Source of the DNA: Hemerocallis citrina
Taxonomy: Eukaryota > Streptophyta > Magnoliopsida > Asparagales > Asphodelaceae
Reading direction: 5' to 3'
Length of the DNA: 64,000 nucleotides
Assembly: GCA_017893485.1 (NCBI GenBank)
Contig: CM030362.1
Span: forward strand, 178,188,166-178,252,165
Within the stretch, counting starts at the first letter, position 1. Each line of letters starts with the position of its first letter. The notes under the pieces are model-generated. The model ran no database searches and was not told the DNA's origin. It worked only from the letters and a program-made list of their open reading frames with translations. Positions 1-11,811 of the stretch are shown one piece after another. Both the position numbers and the translations under genes were made by a program.

Positions 1-275
1 TAGACAGTAAAAACCATAGACCTCAAACTCCAATCCGGTTGACCCGGTCCCTCCGCACGTGCGTAACGCACGTGAATTTAAAGAGCAGTTTCCAAATTCG
101 AGATCAACTTTCCATTTAAAAGAACGAATTTATTTATATATTGATTAATATTAAACTGTCCCCTCTACCCCAAAAAAATTACTTTCCTTTATTCTTCTTC
201 CCCTTCTCGACTTCCAAGCCCTAATCACCGAATCTCGCAATCCTCTGCGTTCTTTCGCCGCCTCGATCTTGGTTT
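1..275 (+). promoter_or_regulatory. Upstream region and 5' leader of the BZW gene
   Basis: This stretch lies directly upstream of the BZW start codon. A TATA-like tract (TTTATATATTG, near 131-142) is followed by a pyrimidine-rich tract of CTT/TTC runs at about 180-215 that looks like a plant 5' leader; transcription could start around 160-190. No other motif is clear. The assignment rests on position and composition only. Confidence 0.35.
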
Positions 276-1369
276 ATGAGGTAATTCCGTTTCCATTCCA
301 TCTCTCATGATCTCAAATTTTTATTTGATTGGATCGGATCCGAAAGATTCGATCTTGCATTTGATTCATCAGATCTGTGGTTTTTTGGGTAAAAATATCG
401 GTTCTTGATGGAATTTAATTGATAATTGAACGTCCGATTTACTGTTTGTCCTCTTTTTTTTTAATGGATTTTTTATTATTTTTATTTTTTTAACTGCATG
501 GATTGTGAAGCTCGAAGGAGAAGCCCACTCTCGGGTAAGGATTTTTTTTAAAAATTTTTTAATTTTATTTTATAATAATTCTTGCCTTTCGTTAGTATTT
601 TTTATTATTTAGAATTCGTCTTTTCGAAAGCGTGTTGAAGATATTGAAATGAAGTAGATATAGTTGGTTGGTACTGGGTGGATCAATTTTTAGCACAAGT
701 TGCAAATGCTCCATTTTGTTAAGAGTACTCAGCACTCTATCGAAACTGAGAGTAATTACATACTAATGAGCATGTGCATGAAGAAATATTCTGATTAGTG
801 TTTGAAACTTAATTAAACATAACAGATATGAACATAAGGTTAGTTAGCCACTCACTATGACCATCAAGGGGTGTAACTATAAGCTGAAGGTACAAAGTAT
901 TGAATATATATCAGTCTAGAACCAAACAACTTCAACTCTGGGCATGGTTAAAAGTATTTGACATAATATAACAAAATGCTTGGTTCTCAAATGCTTATGT
1001 TAGGGTTTGTAGTTTGTGCTGAAAGTGGCTTCCGAAATAGTAAACTGGTGCAGCTTCTGGAAAATATCTAGAGGAAGGAAACTTGAATTTTCATGTTAAA
1101 ACAGAATCTACAACTGAACACCTCTGGTATGAAATGATTACATTTTGATAAATAGCAAGGACTATACCATTCATTATTAGGGCCGGCCCTGGGCCTATGC
1201 AGGGCCCACTAATCAGGAGGTCTGCAGGACATTATGTGTAATTAATAGAGTTTCTATTCTACTTTTAGCAAAAAAGTCAATATGTCCGAGAGGTTAAGGA
1301 GATAGACTTGAAATCTGTTGGGCTTCGCCCGCACAGTTTCGAACCCTGATGTTGACGATTTCATTTTTC

Positions 1370-1434
<65 letters not shown>

Positions 1435-4400
1435 CCTACCCATATTTTTCAATTGAATTCGTATAATATAAATAAATTTATATATAGATGATATCAATAT
1501 CAAAATAAAGTAAAATTAGAATTAGAATATTCAAAAAAGGGCCTGTTTTTTTTTTCTTTCCGCACATGGGCCTATAAATCTGAGGACCGGCCCTGTTCAT
1601 TGTTCAATATTGTCATATGTAGCATTAATGTTTGCTGTGGAAACAAAAAAAAAATTCATTTGATATTTTCGTTGCAGGATATCTATGTGACATGCAAACG
1701 TGCACTATTTACATCCATGCAATTGAATTCATGGTTCTTTGTTTTGTGGGAATTTTCCCCATATCCTTTCTGATATGGACCTGTTAACACACTGTTTATT
1801 CTCTGTACTTTCTAGTTTCTATGTTATGGTCTATGAGGTTAACTTTTTCCCCCTTTCATTTGATAATGTAGTGGCACGCGGATCAAGACCCGCAAACGGA
1901 ATATAGCAGCTCCTTTGGACCCTGCAGCTTTTGCGGATGCAGTGGTCCAGATATATCTAGATAATGCTGGTGATCTGGTAATACATCCTATCAGCATATC
2001 TGTCGATCATGTTCATTTTCATGCACGACGATGTTTAGTAGCAATCAGTATTTAGAGTGAAAAGCATGTTTTTCGCTATTTCATCTAAGATAATGGATGT
2101 GTTCTTACTTTATGTTTATTTTGGAAATTGTTAAGGTGTCTTAGGGACAATGTTTTAAATATCACCCGTTATAATGGTTTGGAAATGCTAACGTTACGAA
2201 GCCACTGTTTTTAATGTTATTGGTTCGTTATATAAATGAATATCTTAAATATATCTACATGATTCAATATGAGGCATTATAGACCTTTGGGTTAGGGTTC
2301 AAACCCAAACCCGATTGGACCCACACTCATCGTATAAATAGAGAGAGAGGTGAACTAGCTAAAAAACATTATCGGCTCTCATCCTTTGCTTCCTCTTCAA
2401 AAAATTCACCACACCATCACTTCTCTTTATTTTATTTATTGTGTACGTGAAGAGATGTAGACTTAGGGGTTTTCATCTATTTGACATGTGAAGAAGAGAT
2501 TCTCTTTTATAATGGAAAATATTGTGGGTTTGTAATTATAGATTAGTGAGAAATGAAAAAAAACTGAACTGATTATGATGGATTATTATGGACAGACGAC
2601 AAAAAATATGTCATATTCATTCAGATATCATTGACTTTTATATGTTCACTATATTCTTTCATAGCGACCTTTTAACTTGTTTTCAAGTTTTCTTGTCTTC
2701 AGTCGAATACATAGGTATTTTACTCGTATGTGTTAGATTTTATGTAGGTAATTATATATTTTGGTTATAACTATTATTACGTTACTTGTATTTGTAATAT
2801 ATAATGTGTGAAGGTCATCTAAATCACATTTATAATATATATTTTCATCTGATATGTTGACACAATATTTTTTAAATATCGCCGATGTACGGATATCCGA
2901 TGTCTGATATGAGAATTTGCCTTCCGATACAATACCAATATCCGATATTTAAAACATTGCTCAGGGAATCATACTATGTAGTTACTTGCTTTGTGAGGTA
3001 GAACTCTTGAAATTGGTCATTGATGATTCTTTATTCAATTTGTGCTGTATTTTCTGTGTGGAACCTAAAAATGTCAAATTGATTCTGTCCTATTGCTGAT
3101 AGATTGGTTTGGTTCTTGACTAAGCAACTTTGTTTACAGGAACAAGTTGCCAAAAGCCTTGAATCTTCAGATCTCAACTTCTCACGATATGGTGACACCT
3201 TCTTTGAGGTAACTTGGAAGCCTTTTTGTATTAAACAAAGATTAAACCTTTTATTAGTTTTTTGCATCATTTTATTCTTGTGTTGCTCAAAGATAATAGC
3301 TACATTTTTTGAGTAAGCATTGACAAAAAATGAGTATTCTGATTTTTCTAATATCTTAGCTTGCTTTTTTCTTTTAATAGAAATAAAAATCTACCTGTAG
3401 ATCACATTATCATCTTTTTCTTTAGTAGAAGAAAAATTCGTTTTTTTTCTTTTCCTGTAAAATACTTATCTTTGAAACATGCACATATCATTATCTAATA
3501 TATTTAGTTGTGAATTTTCACGGTGGTATAGATGTGTCAAATTTTCAAAATGATTAAATGATTATGAAGATATGTCCATTGTAACTATACAGTGAGATAA
3601 CATGATGCAATCTCGATTAGGTAGATGGGCAATTTATTTTTGGAGGGGTTTCTTATAAAAAATGCCCTCAGTTATTCTATTCGTGTATTATTTACTGCCC
3701 CAACACTGAGGGAGGGTGGCAAAATTTCCCAACGAGTTAGATGTAAATGATAGTTTACAGTGTATTAAAGAAGTCACTTAGGCTCAATCAGTATGTAGTC
3801 CCACCTGAATTGCAGTCCTCCACAACTGGTTATCTAGTATAGTGTTTCTGCATCTGATCTGACTTATCTAAGGTGTCTATTGCCTATACTATTCATAAGT
3901 CATATCATTGCTCTTCAATAGGTTCCTGCTCTTTGCAGGAGCATTAAGCCAGTTTTGATTATAATGGGCAGTACAATAAAGAGGCAACAATATTGACTGG
4001 CCACATGCAAGGGGTCGGATGTCTAATCACTAATCAGAGTTTGCACCAAATTCCAATGCACTCACAGCTTTTGTGGTGTACATGTTTTATCAACGTTTTA
4101 TATTGCCATAGTTATTCTTGACATGGATATCCTGTAGAGATGGTTTATTTGACACTTGCCCTCTAGCTGCAACGTCTGGTCATACGAAGCATCATTTTGG
4201 ACGTTATAATTAATATGCTTTAGTTTTTGCCTTTTAGGTGCTAACTGGGAGATTAACAGTTTATTTTTCATCAAACATAATTATAAAATGGGGTTTCCAG
4301 TGAAGAGTAATTAACCTTACTAGCCTTCTAAACTGCACTTTTATTACATTGAGATTTCCAGAAGTACTAAGGAAATAGAAATAGATGGAGTTTAATATTA

Positions 4401-7400
4401 CTGGATACAGAAGTAAATAAATACTGATAGAAAATGACGATTTACAAATAGAAGCATGTGCTGTTTATTCCCTTTTAACTGATCAATTTTTTGTTTTTCC
4501 TGGTCTTTTTTCATTTACATATAGCCTGTTATGAATTTTATTTTGGGTATGATTAATTTAAAATAATTAAAATTTCACATTAGATACTGTTCATAGAAGG
4601 TATTCTTGCGAGTGTTAATGGCAAAGGGAATTCTCATGTACTGGAATTGCATTTTCGGCTACCACTTTATTGGGATTTGCTATGTTTTTATTGTATTTGT
4701 TCAATATAATCACAACCTTCTCAGTAATTCTAGTAACTGGATTTTTTTATTCTATATTTAAAATTTGCATTTATATAATTTTGTTGAGTAATTTTTTAAT
4801 TTTGAATATTATTATCCAAATAATATTTATTTCTTTCCCGTAAAATTATTTAATGTATACAGGTTGTCTTCACTGGAGGTCGTACTCAACCAGGCACAAC
4901 AAAACCTGATGAAGGGGAGAGGCACCCCTATTCTGTCATAGATTGTGAACCAAAGCGCGAGGCTATTTTACCTTCTGTTTTATACATACAGAAAATACTT
5001 CGCCGGAGACCCTTCTTAATCAAAAACCTCGAAAATGTTATGCAAAAATTTTTGCAGTCGTTGGAGCTCTTCGAGGAGAATGAGAGGAAGAAGCTCGCTA
5101 TTTTCACAGCCCTTACCTTTTCGCAGAAGCTATCTGGGCTTCCACCTGAGACAGTCATGCAGCCATTGCTCAAGGATAATCTTGTTGCCAAGGGGCTAGT
5201 ACTTACCTTCATCACTGATTTCTTCAGAGAATATTTGATTGATAACAGTGTTGATGACCTCATAACGCTTCTCAAGCGAGGAAAGATGGAGGATAATCTT
5301 CTTGACTTCTTCCCCAGTGCGAAGCGCTCAGCTGAAGGCTGCTCTGAGCACTTCACGTGAGAAATCTTTCCTATTATTTCTTTGACGACTTCATTGCCGT
5401 TAAATAAAGAAAACAACCAAATATGTGCAACATGGGACCTATGTTAAATATTGCTGGTTAGCTCATTCATAGTTATTGTTGCTAATAGATAGGGCTTGAA
5501 TGTTGACCCTTCATGCAACCCTAGGGTGACAAGTGTCGTTTTAACCACCAACTATTGAAATATTAGTTACTACACCATCATATGTATTTTTATCACTTTT
5601 ACATGATGACTGGAAACTTGTTTCTTCTATAAAACCCGCTACATAGTCTTCCTGATCATCCTAGTGATTATTTTAAGCTTCTTCTAGATCAATGAAGACC
5701 ATCTCGTAACAACATCACAAACAGCCTTTCACCATCTGAAGTCCTAATTACTTGAATTCATAAAACAACCTTTCACCATAAGATTTTTGTGACTATTTTT
5801 AGGAATCATTGATTCAATCACATATCGTTCTCATGCTCTTGAGCAAATTAGTACTTGCTTGTGCAGTCTATTTATCTAGACTATCTTATGGTTACAATTG
5901 TTTGGTTTTATTTCTGCATACAGGTATATTTAGGATTCTCATTTCGGTACTAGATTTTTGCCAAATTGACTCTAAGCAATTATAGTCTCTGTGTCATGTC
6001 ATTTGTATGAAATATGTGCTATCTCTTTTATCAGTTGTAAAATTCTAATATCTAGTCCTAGGTTAGAAATGTGAAATTGCACTCTTTTTTGAACTGGACC
6101 AGTAGAATATCTAAGTTCATATATGGTTCATTAACTATTGTATATTGGATGTGCATACACGAATTATAATAACTAATTTGATTTTGGATTTAGTCCTAGA
6201 TATTCCATCCCTTGTCATTCAATTTGTATTCGATATGTATCCCTAATATCATAATATCCAAGTAGTCAGCTATCCAATCATCCTGAGTACATCCAACAAG
6301 CCAATTAATATTCTACCCAATTCTGCATCAGATTGTTATTCTTATATTTTTACTCTCTTGTGATGACGGGATTTTCAGCAAAGAAGGCTTGGTTGCTCTT
6401 GTGGATTATAATGAGAAGAAAATGTTTGAGGTCAAGCTGAAGGATATGAAATCTGCATTGACTACACAGATTGCTGAGGAGACTGATATATCTGAAGTCA
6501 TAGAGACTGTTAAGCAACGTGTCAAAGATGCGAAGATTCCTGATATTGAAGTCGTGCGCATTTTGTGGGATGTGCTGATGGATGCTGTTCAGTGGTCAGG
6601 GAAGAATCAACAGCAGAATGCAAACTCTGCACTTCGCCAGGTACGCTTGGGGTTATAGATTTGTTTTTGATAGAATATTGGTATTTACTGAGAGAAGTCG
6701 AAAAAAATTTGGATCATGCTTTAGGAATCCTTATCATTGTCATCCTCATCATGATAAATACATGAAGTTGTACTTCAGTAATTTTCATCAAAATAGTTCT
6801 AGCACGGAAGAACAACCCATAGTTGAGAGAACTTCATAAAAGAATAGGTTAAGTTTCTGTGGCTTGCTTTTGAATTATAATCAATTTGGGAGTAGGTCTT
6901 CTGTGAATTAATGTAGGAACTGTGAACAGTAGAGGGAAAATATGAATCTCCATTCCAGATGGCGCAGTTAGTTAGGTATATCGAAGTGGTTTTTATAGTT
7001 TACTCTCGTGCAACCAAGGAGTACATTGAGGATGAGTGAATACAAATAAGGCAAACAAGATCAAAATCATAATTGAAAATAAAAATTTATATTAAAAAAA
7101 CGGCTAAAGTTTTTTAAAAAAAACCCTGACTGCACAAAACCACCTTAAACTTTTGTTTTGCACAAAATCCCCCTGAAGTATGTTTTGAAAAAAACCACCT
7201 TGTCAGGGTTAGGATTTTGGAGGTTAATTTGGCCTTTAAAATACCCTCAAATTGACTTGCACGTCTTGCAAGCCATACATTTTTCTCTGATGATGATAGT
7301 TTATAGTGTGGACAAGGAGTTGAGCTCTGAAACATTTTTGTATGGTTGTATGTCATTATATATTATCTGCTTCCATCTTGGGCATGTTTTGGTGGGGCTT

Positions 7401-9675
7401 TTTTTAGCTTGATAAACTGAACATTTTGTCACACTAGCATTGTATTATATCTCCTTAACATTTCATGATGATCGCATTATCTAATGAAGTAGGTTATGAA
7501 AAAAGATTTGCTCTATATTATGCTTACTTACAAACAATCTAAAATTAATCATCATATAGTTTGAGTTTCATACTTGTACTTTATGACTTCTAATCAACTT
7601 AATAACAGCTCTCATATTTTCCTTTTGGAGTTAAAGGTTACTATCTGCAGTGCTGTTATGTCATTGAACAGCAATTATTTTTATTTACGGCAGACTGTAC
7701 AGATCATTGAACAAGAAAATCAATTCTTGTGAAGTTTCAGTCTACTTTGTGATCCACATTCATATTTTAGTTTTTCATCTGTAGGTGAAAACTTGGGCTG
7801 TACTTCTGAATGCATTTTGTACAAGCGGGAAGCTCGAGCTTGAACTCATGTACAAAGTTCAGATCCAATGTTATGAGGATGCAAAGTTAATGAAGCTATT
7901 TCCTGAGATTGTTAGGTCTTTGTATGATCAAGATGTACTTGCTGAGGACACCATTCTTCTTTGGTTCCGCAAAGGTGCAAACCCAAAGGGCAGGTGTGTT
8001 ATATATTGGGCTTTACTTTTTGGTTTTTGCATTTTCTTCTTTAAAAAAATTCAAAGCATACTTATTTTGTCTTTAGAATTAAAATTCAAGAAAATATGAA
8101 CCTACAAAAGTTTACTAGTGTAGCCTATGAACTATAGGGCATTATTTTTAAATGCCAATATAAAAACAGGAGCAGTGCAAGTGAATAACTGAAAATGTGG
8201 AAACTGAACAGAGTCATGCTGCTAGATTATGCACAGCACCCGAGTTGTCCTTTCCTATATTTTAAGGGCTTTTTTCCTTGCACGTCATAGCACATGTGAG
8301 AGAAGTAGTTGTGTAAATGCAAGTATAGGGAGGGAAGGAGTAGGTGAATTGAGCAGGTCCATGCCTTTAGATTGCGTGCTAGCCATTCATAAAATTCGAG
8401 CACAAGAGAAATTGTTATCTAGAGTAATGCAGTTTCTAAGCAGGTTCATCATCTATCAAAAATAAATCCCTGGGTTTTTTCCTGATGTTTTTATGTTGTA
8501 GGTTCAGAATTCTCAAATGTGGAGAATAAACAAGACATCCACATAGGTACTCTTCATATCGTGACCCTGAACCCTTGTGCTATATTCATCGATGTCGGAA
8601 AGAATTGGGGAGAAGGTAAGGAGAGAGTGGGAGCCATACTGTTTCTAAGCAGGTTCATGCACCAATGTTGTCCAGTCTTATCCCTTGGGTTGTTTCCTGT
8701 TGTGTCACATTGTAGGTCTAGAACTCTCAAGTGTGGAGAACAATCAAGGCATCAGCATACGTTCTCTTCACATTATGTCCCTGAACCTTTTTGCTTTTCG
8801 TCAATGTTGGAAAGAATTATGAGAGTGGGAGTTAGATCTATTAGTTTGTACGCGAGTCTTCTTGTTTTCCATCTCCAGTTATATGTGATTGTCCATTTGC
8901 ACCCCCCCCCCACACACACACACACACAATCCCAAAAAAAAAAAACACACACACACACACAAATACTGACACCAATTTTCTTCACCTGCCTCATCTTCCT
9001 ACAATCAAATCTCGGCAGATGCATTGACTTTCTTTTTTTGTCTAATTATAGACCATTAAGACAACCGGTATAAAAGTTTGTTGTCGAAACTTTACTGCAA
9101 TTAGTCCTTGAAAATGCGTTGACTTTTTTCTTTATCCAATAATAGACTAATAGGATTACCGGAGTACAAATTTAGTTAAAACTAAGCAAAATGTGATGAA
9201 CGTGAGGCCTTTTTTGAGTTAATAGTGTACAGGTGTTCACAACAACTTTATGTTATGAAACTGCAAGTCACTTAATTTTACAATTGTTGCATCCGATTTT
9301 TTGGTATCTATAAGCCTATAACTCAATTTACTGATGAGTTTGCAACAAATTTCCATGACCGAGGTTCATGTTTTGTGCAAGTTGTGTAACTAACAGATAG
9401 TTGCTATCTCATTTATGTGATTTTACTGATAATTTGAGACATTCCCATATTCTACGAGTTCCTGTTAAGCCCTTTATGCAACAGATGTTTGTTATATGTC
9501 CAGATTATATTTGTGATCATCTTTTAGGGAAGAGTAGATGTTGTCCAACAACCCATTTTGTACCTTTTGTCATTAATCCGAATCTTGTTCGTTTGACTGC
9601 TTTGCCAGACAAACTTTTGTGAAAGCTCTGGAGCCATTTGTTAACTGGCTCGAGGAAGCAGAAGAGGAGGAATGA
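276..9675 (+). CDS. BZW: BZW / eIF5-mimic protein (5MP), W2-domain translation regulator, 8 coding exons
   Basis: Coding exons are 276-280, 511-534, 1872-1977, 3140-3208, 4863-5356, 6379-6640, 7785-7993 and 9609-9675, all with GT-AG introns in matching phase, giving 411 residues and a TGA stop. The N-terminus reads MSSKEKPTLGG, typical of plant BZW proteins, and the length matches the family (about 410-420). The C-terminal W2 domain shows the acidic/aromatic boxes: DQDVLAEDTILLWFRKG (about residues 364-380) and FVNWLEEAEEEE at the very end. Family members mimic the eIF5 C-terminal domain, bind eIF2 and eIF3 in the cytoplasm, lack the eIF5 GAP domain, and tighten start-codon selection. The ATG codon sits 2 nt before intron 1, and exon 2 is a 24-nt microexon. 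Introns 2 and 3 carry hAT-like elements and intron 7 tandem duplications; introns 4-6 hold nothing I recognise. No stop or frameshift was seen, so it should be functional. Which of the plant paralogues it is cannot be told. Confidence 0.95.
1276..1356 (+). pseudogene. tRNA-Ser(UGA)-derived sequence, probably a pseudogene
   Basis: The acceptor stem pairs over 7 bp (GTCAATA with TGTTGAC, one G-U). The D-arm contains TCCGAGAGGTTAAGG. The anticodon loop is CTTGAAA with UGA at 1309-1311, and a long class-II variable arm (GGGCTTCGCCC) follows, as expected for serine tRNA. The T-arm TTCGAACC loop is kept, but the T-stem has lost two pairs, including the invariant G53-C61 pair (T opposite C). The decay of the T-stem makes a working tRNA unlikely. 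It sits inside the hAT-like element of intron 2. Confidence 0.75.
1372..1430. repeat. (TA)n microsatellite
   Basis: An uninterrupted run of about 29 TA units lies inside the intron 2 element, 15 bp after the tRNA-like sequence. It is probably length-polymorphic. Confidence 0.95.
2148..2959. mobile_element. 812-bp hAT-like element in BZW intron 3
   Basis: Perfect 16-bp terminal inverted repeats (CAATGTTTTAAATATC and its complement) bound the element. They are flanked by 8-bp direct repeats CTTAGGGA (2140-2147) and CTCAGGGA (2960-2967) with one mismatch. The 8-bp duplication points to hAT. The interior is AT-rich without a transposase ORF and includes a small GGGTT/AACCC palindrome near 2290-2312. 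It lies in the transcribed strand of a conserved gene without disturbing the splice sites. Confidence 0.75.
8428..8850. repeat. About 210-bp tandem duplication in BZW intron 7
   Basis: Two diverged copies lie head to tail. Both start with GTTTCTAAGCAGGTTCAT (near 8431 and 8640) and both continue through a GTAGGT-C-AGAA-TCTCAA block and a CTCTTCA block followed by CCCTGAACC. The copies differ at many positions, so the duplication is not recent. No coding content. Confidence 0.7.
8902..8962. repeat. C-run, (CA)n, A-run, (AC)n compound microsatellite
   Basis: The order is poly-C, about 9 CA units, CCC, a 12-A run, and about 8 AC units, in intron 7. Likely polymorphic and hard to sequence. Confidence 0.9.
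9020..9205. repeat. Diverged about 95-bp tandem duplication in intron 7
   Basis: TGCATTGACTTTCTTT at 9020 recurs as TGCGTTGACTTTTTTC at 9115. Each is followed by a similar TAATAGAC-type stretch and an ACCGG motif. The copies are clearly diverged. Confidence 0.5.
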
Positions 9676-9788
9676 TGCAGTTGCTGATGTCCAAGCCAAA
9701 GGAGAGGGAAGAGGGGAGAGGGAAGAGGGAAGTCATAATATCATCAATATTTGTCGTTTAATGTGTGTTTGAGATTTTAAAAGTAAAG

Positions 9789-9794
9789 AATAAA
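9789..9794 (+). terminator. Probable polyadenylation signal of BZW
   Basis: AATAAA lies 114 bp after the BZW stop codon, in a plausible 3' UTR followed by T-rich sequence. It is the only canonical signal near the stop. Confidence 0.5.
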
Positions 9795-9809
9795 ACTCTG
9801 TAACATCTT

Positions 9810-10490
9810 AATCCATGAACATTTCAACAGTTTGTTTTTTACGAGTATTGTTGGTTGGAAAGCTTAAGGATCTACATGCTCGCATTAGCTAGTACCGTAA
9901 TTCCCAAAGAAAAAGATGGCAGTATTGATAATTTTTTGTCGGGTTGAACTTGAGCATCAAAGAGAAGTAACTTTCTTTACTGTGTAGATCTATATTTTCT
10001 GAAATTTTGGTTCCATCTTCAATTTAAAGATCATAATAATTGGTTTCTGGACATTTTTGGCAGAGCAGCTAAGTTCAAGTCTTTAGGTCGTTTACATTAG
10101 TCTGATCCTGGATGTGGGTGCTTTGTTTTTATATTCCTTTTCTTCTACTGTCGATTGAATATTGTTGGAGAATTTATTTTGTGTCGGTAGGTTCATGTTA
10201 AGTTGATGTTATTTCATTGATGACAGTCTAAACAAGTTATTACAATCCAAGATGCATAAGCCACGTATAAGGGCAGAGTTTGAAGGAGAGATGTGAAACA
10301 AACATATATGAATACATAAATACATCGTAGAAACAAACATAAATCGAGGAGTTTATAAGTTAGAGGTGAAATGAATACATAAATACATCGGTGAAAGATT
10401 GATTTGTTAACTATTGCATAGGCAGAGTTGAAAGAGAATTCACGAGGGGTTTGACTTGAAAATGACAACCCCGGATTTTTGAGATGTTTG
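9810..10490. other. Intergenic spacer, no gene seen
   Basis: AT-rich sequence after the BZW 3' end. The only structure noticed is a direct repeat GAATACATAAATACATCG at about 10309 and 10373. The short ORFs here have no recognisable protein. Confidence 0.5.
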
Positions 10491-10494
10491 TCAC

Positions 10495-10750
10495 TACAAA
10501 AGATAATGTAGCATTTTTATTTTTTTTAATTATAGGGAAAAGGTGGAGTATGGCCACATATTTCATTAATAAAAAATTAATGATACTAACCCAGCGAACT
10601 GGGCCAGTTAACAACCTACAGACAGGAAATAAAACATACATGAAGCAACATGATCCGTACAAACAACAAATTCCTCCAACAACCCTGGAGAGTGGGCTGA
10701 CAAACAAGTTCGGTCCAGCAAAATTATATATATGTCAGTTTAGCTTCGTG
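10495..10750 (-). mobile_element. Possible LINE 3'-end relic
   Basis: Read on the minus strand, the segment runs through GGCCCAGTTCGCTGGGTT, a run resembling CATTAAT...AATGAAATA, and ends in an A-rich tail (complement of the T-run near 10497-10512). This order resembles the 3' untranslated end of plant L1 LINEs. No reverse transcriptase remains, so the call is tentative. Confidence 0.3.
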
Positions 10751-10978
10751 CACTGCCTCCACGGCACATGCACACCTACCTGAAACTAGTCTGACAGGAT
10801 TTTAGCATCCGCCGTTCCCTGCCTTCTCCTCGCTAGGGGATCCCATTTTTGGGCCCAAGCCTCGCAGGCCGACTTATGATACCACGGCACATGCACAACA
10901 ACCGCACCCTCCCACCATCTCCACCACCACCATTTTCAGATCTAGGGTTTGTCTTTGTTTTGAGTTTTTTGGGGGAGA

Positions 10979-11015
10979 GGGTTTCTCTCTCTAGAAGTTT
11001 TAGAGAGAGAAACCC
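10979..11015. repeat. Perfect 15-bp inverted repeat, 7-nt loop
   Basis: GGGTTTCTCTCTCTA and its exact complement are separated by GAAGTTT. It could fold as a hairpin in RNA or mark the folded end of a repeat. No flanking T-run terminator logic applies here. Confidence 0.85.
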
Positions 11016-11040
11016 GCTAGTAATTTTGCTATTTTTTTAA

Positions 11041-11190
11041 TGTAGCATTGCTGTAGCGGTAAAACTTCTTAGTAGAGACGTGTGATTCAAATCTTACTTG
11101 CGTAGGATTAACTGTTTTTGTTTTTTGGATACAAAAAGGAAACACAAGAAAACCAAAACCAAAAACCAAAAGATAATAAAATCATTCTAA
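11041..11190 (+). mobile_element. Candidate SINE (tRNA-like promoter boxes)
   Basis: CTGTAGCGGTAAAAC (11051-11065) resembles an RNA polymerase III A box. GTGATTCAAATC (11082-11093) resembles a B box at a normal distance. A T-rich then A-rich stretch follows. I found no clean target duplication, so the limits and the call are uncertain. Confidence 0.3.
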
Positions 11191-11811
11191 TGAGCTGCTA
11201 CTTTGAATTGACTCGTCTTCTCTTTTTACGTCGGTCTGTTGGTTGAGATATTTCACTTTGATCTATGTCTTGTTAGGATAGTTTGGTCGAAAATATAGAT
11301 TACTACTACACATATATTTGCTGACACCACATGATTTATGACATTGTATACTCAGTTCAGATCAAATCATGACCTATGCCTTGTATGAAATCAAAATCTA
11401 CTCTGAACGATTACATGAAGGAATTTTTTGGGTGCAATTTGTCCCAGTCAAAAAACAATTGTAATCTGCTAAACCAAGAGCTTATCATCAGAAACAGAAA
11501 GCAGTTCAAATAAAGTGATTGTCACGCAAATATAGATCATGCTCTTCAAGCAGCAAGAATGGATGATTTCCATTTACAGTAGACAGAATAAATCGTTCTT
11601 TCCAAGTTAAAAAAGATAACACTTGGAAAAATATTTGCCCACCTTTTTATTCAGATTGTTGTAGTACTCTTGTTTCTTTGACATTCATAGAAATACCATA
11701 CGTACAAAGGTTCCAAACCAAGCACCGGAATTAAAATCTACAAACAATGAATCCTGTAGTAACCCCAATGATGCCTGACAATTAATTAGGACTAGCCTAT
11801 CTGCTGATAGA

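Larger units (their letters stand above)
1178..1595. mobile_element. hAT-like non-autonomous element in BZW intron 2
   Basis: The ends read TAGGGCCGG on the left and CCGGCCCTG on the right, so they are inverted repeats with one mismatch at the outermost bases. They are flanked by 8-bp near-identical direct repeats, TTCATTAT (1170-1177) and TTCATTGT (1596-1603). An 8-bp duplication with a CAGGGCCGG-type end is characteristic of hAT transposons. The 418-bp interior has no transposase; it holds a tRNA-Ser-like sequence and a TA microsatellite. Confidence 0.7.

Noticed and set aside
1276..1356. Working tRNA-Ser gene
   Set aside because: The invariant G53-C61 pair and one more T-stem pair are lost, so a pseudogene or transposon component is more likely.
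1294..1503. Minus-strand ORF with an Ile-Tyr repeat
   Set aside because: It is a translation of the TA microsatellite inside intron 2.
8519..9073. 184-codon + strand ORF in intron 7
   Set aside because: It runs through duplicated intron sequence and microsatellites, has no domain, and lies between confirmed BZW splice sites.
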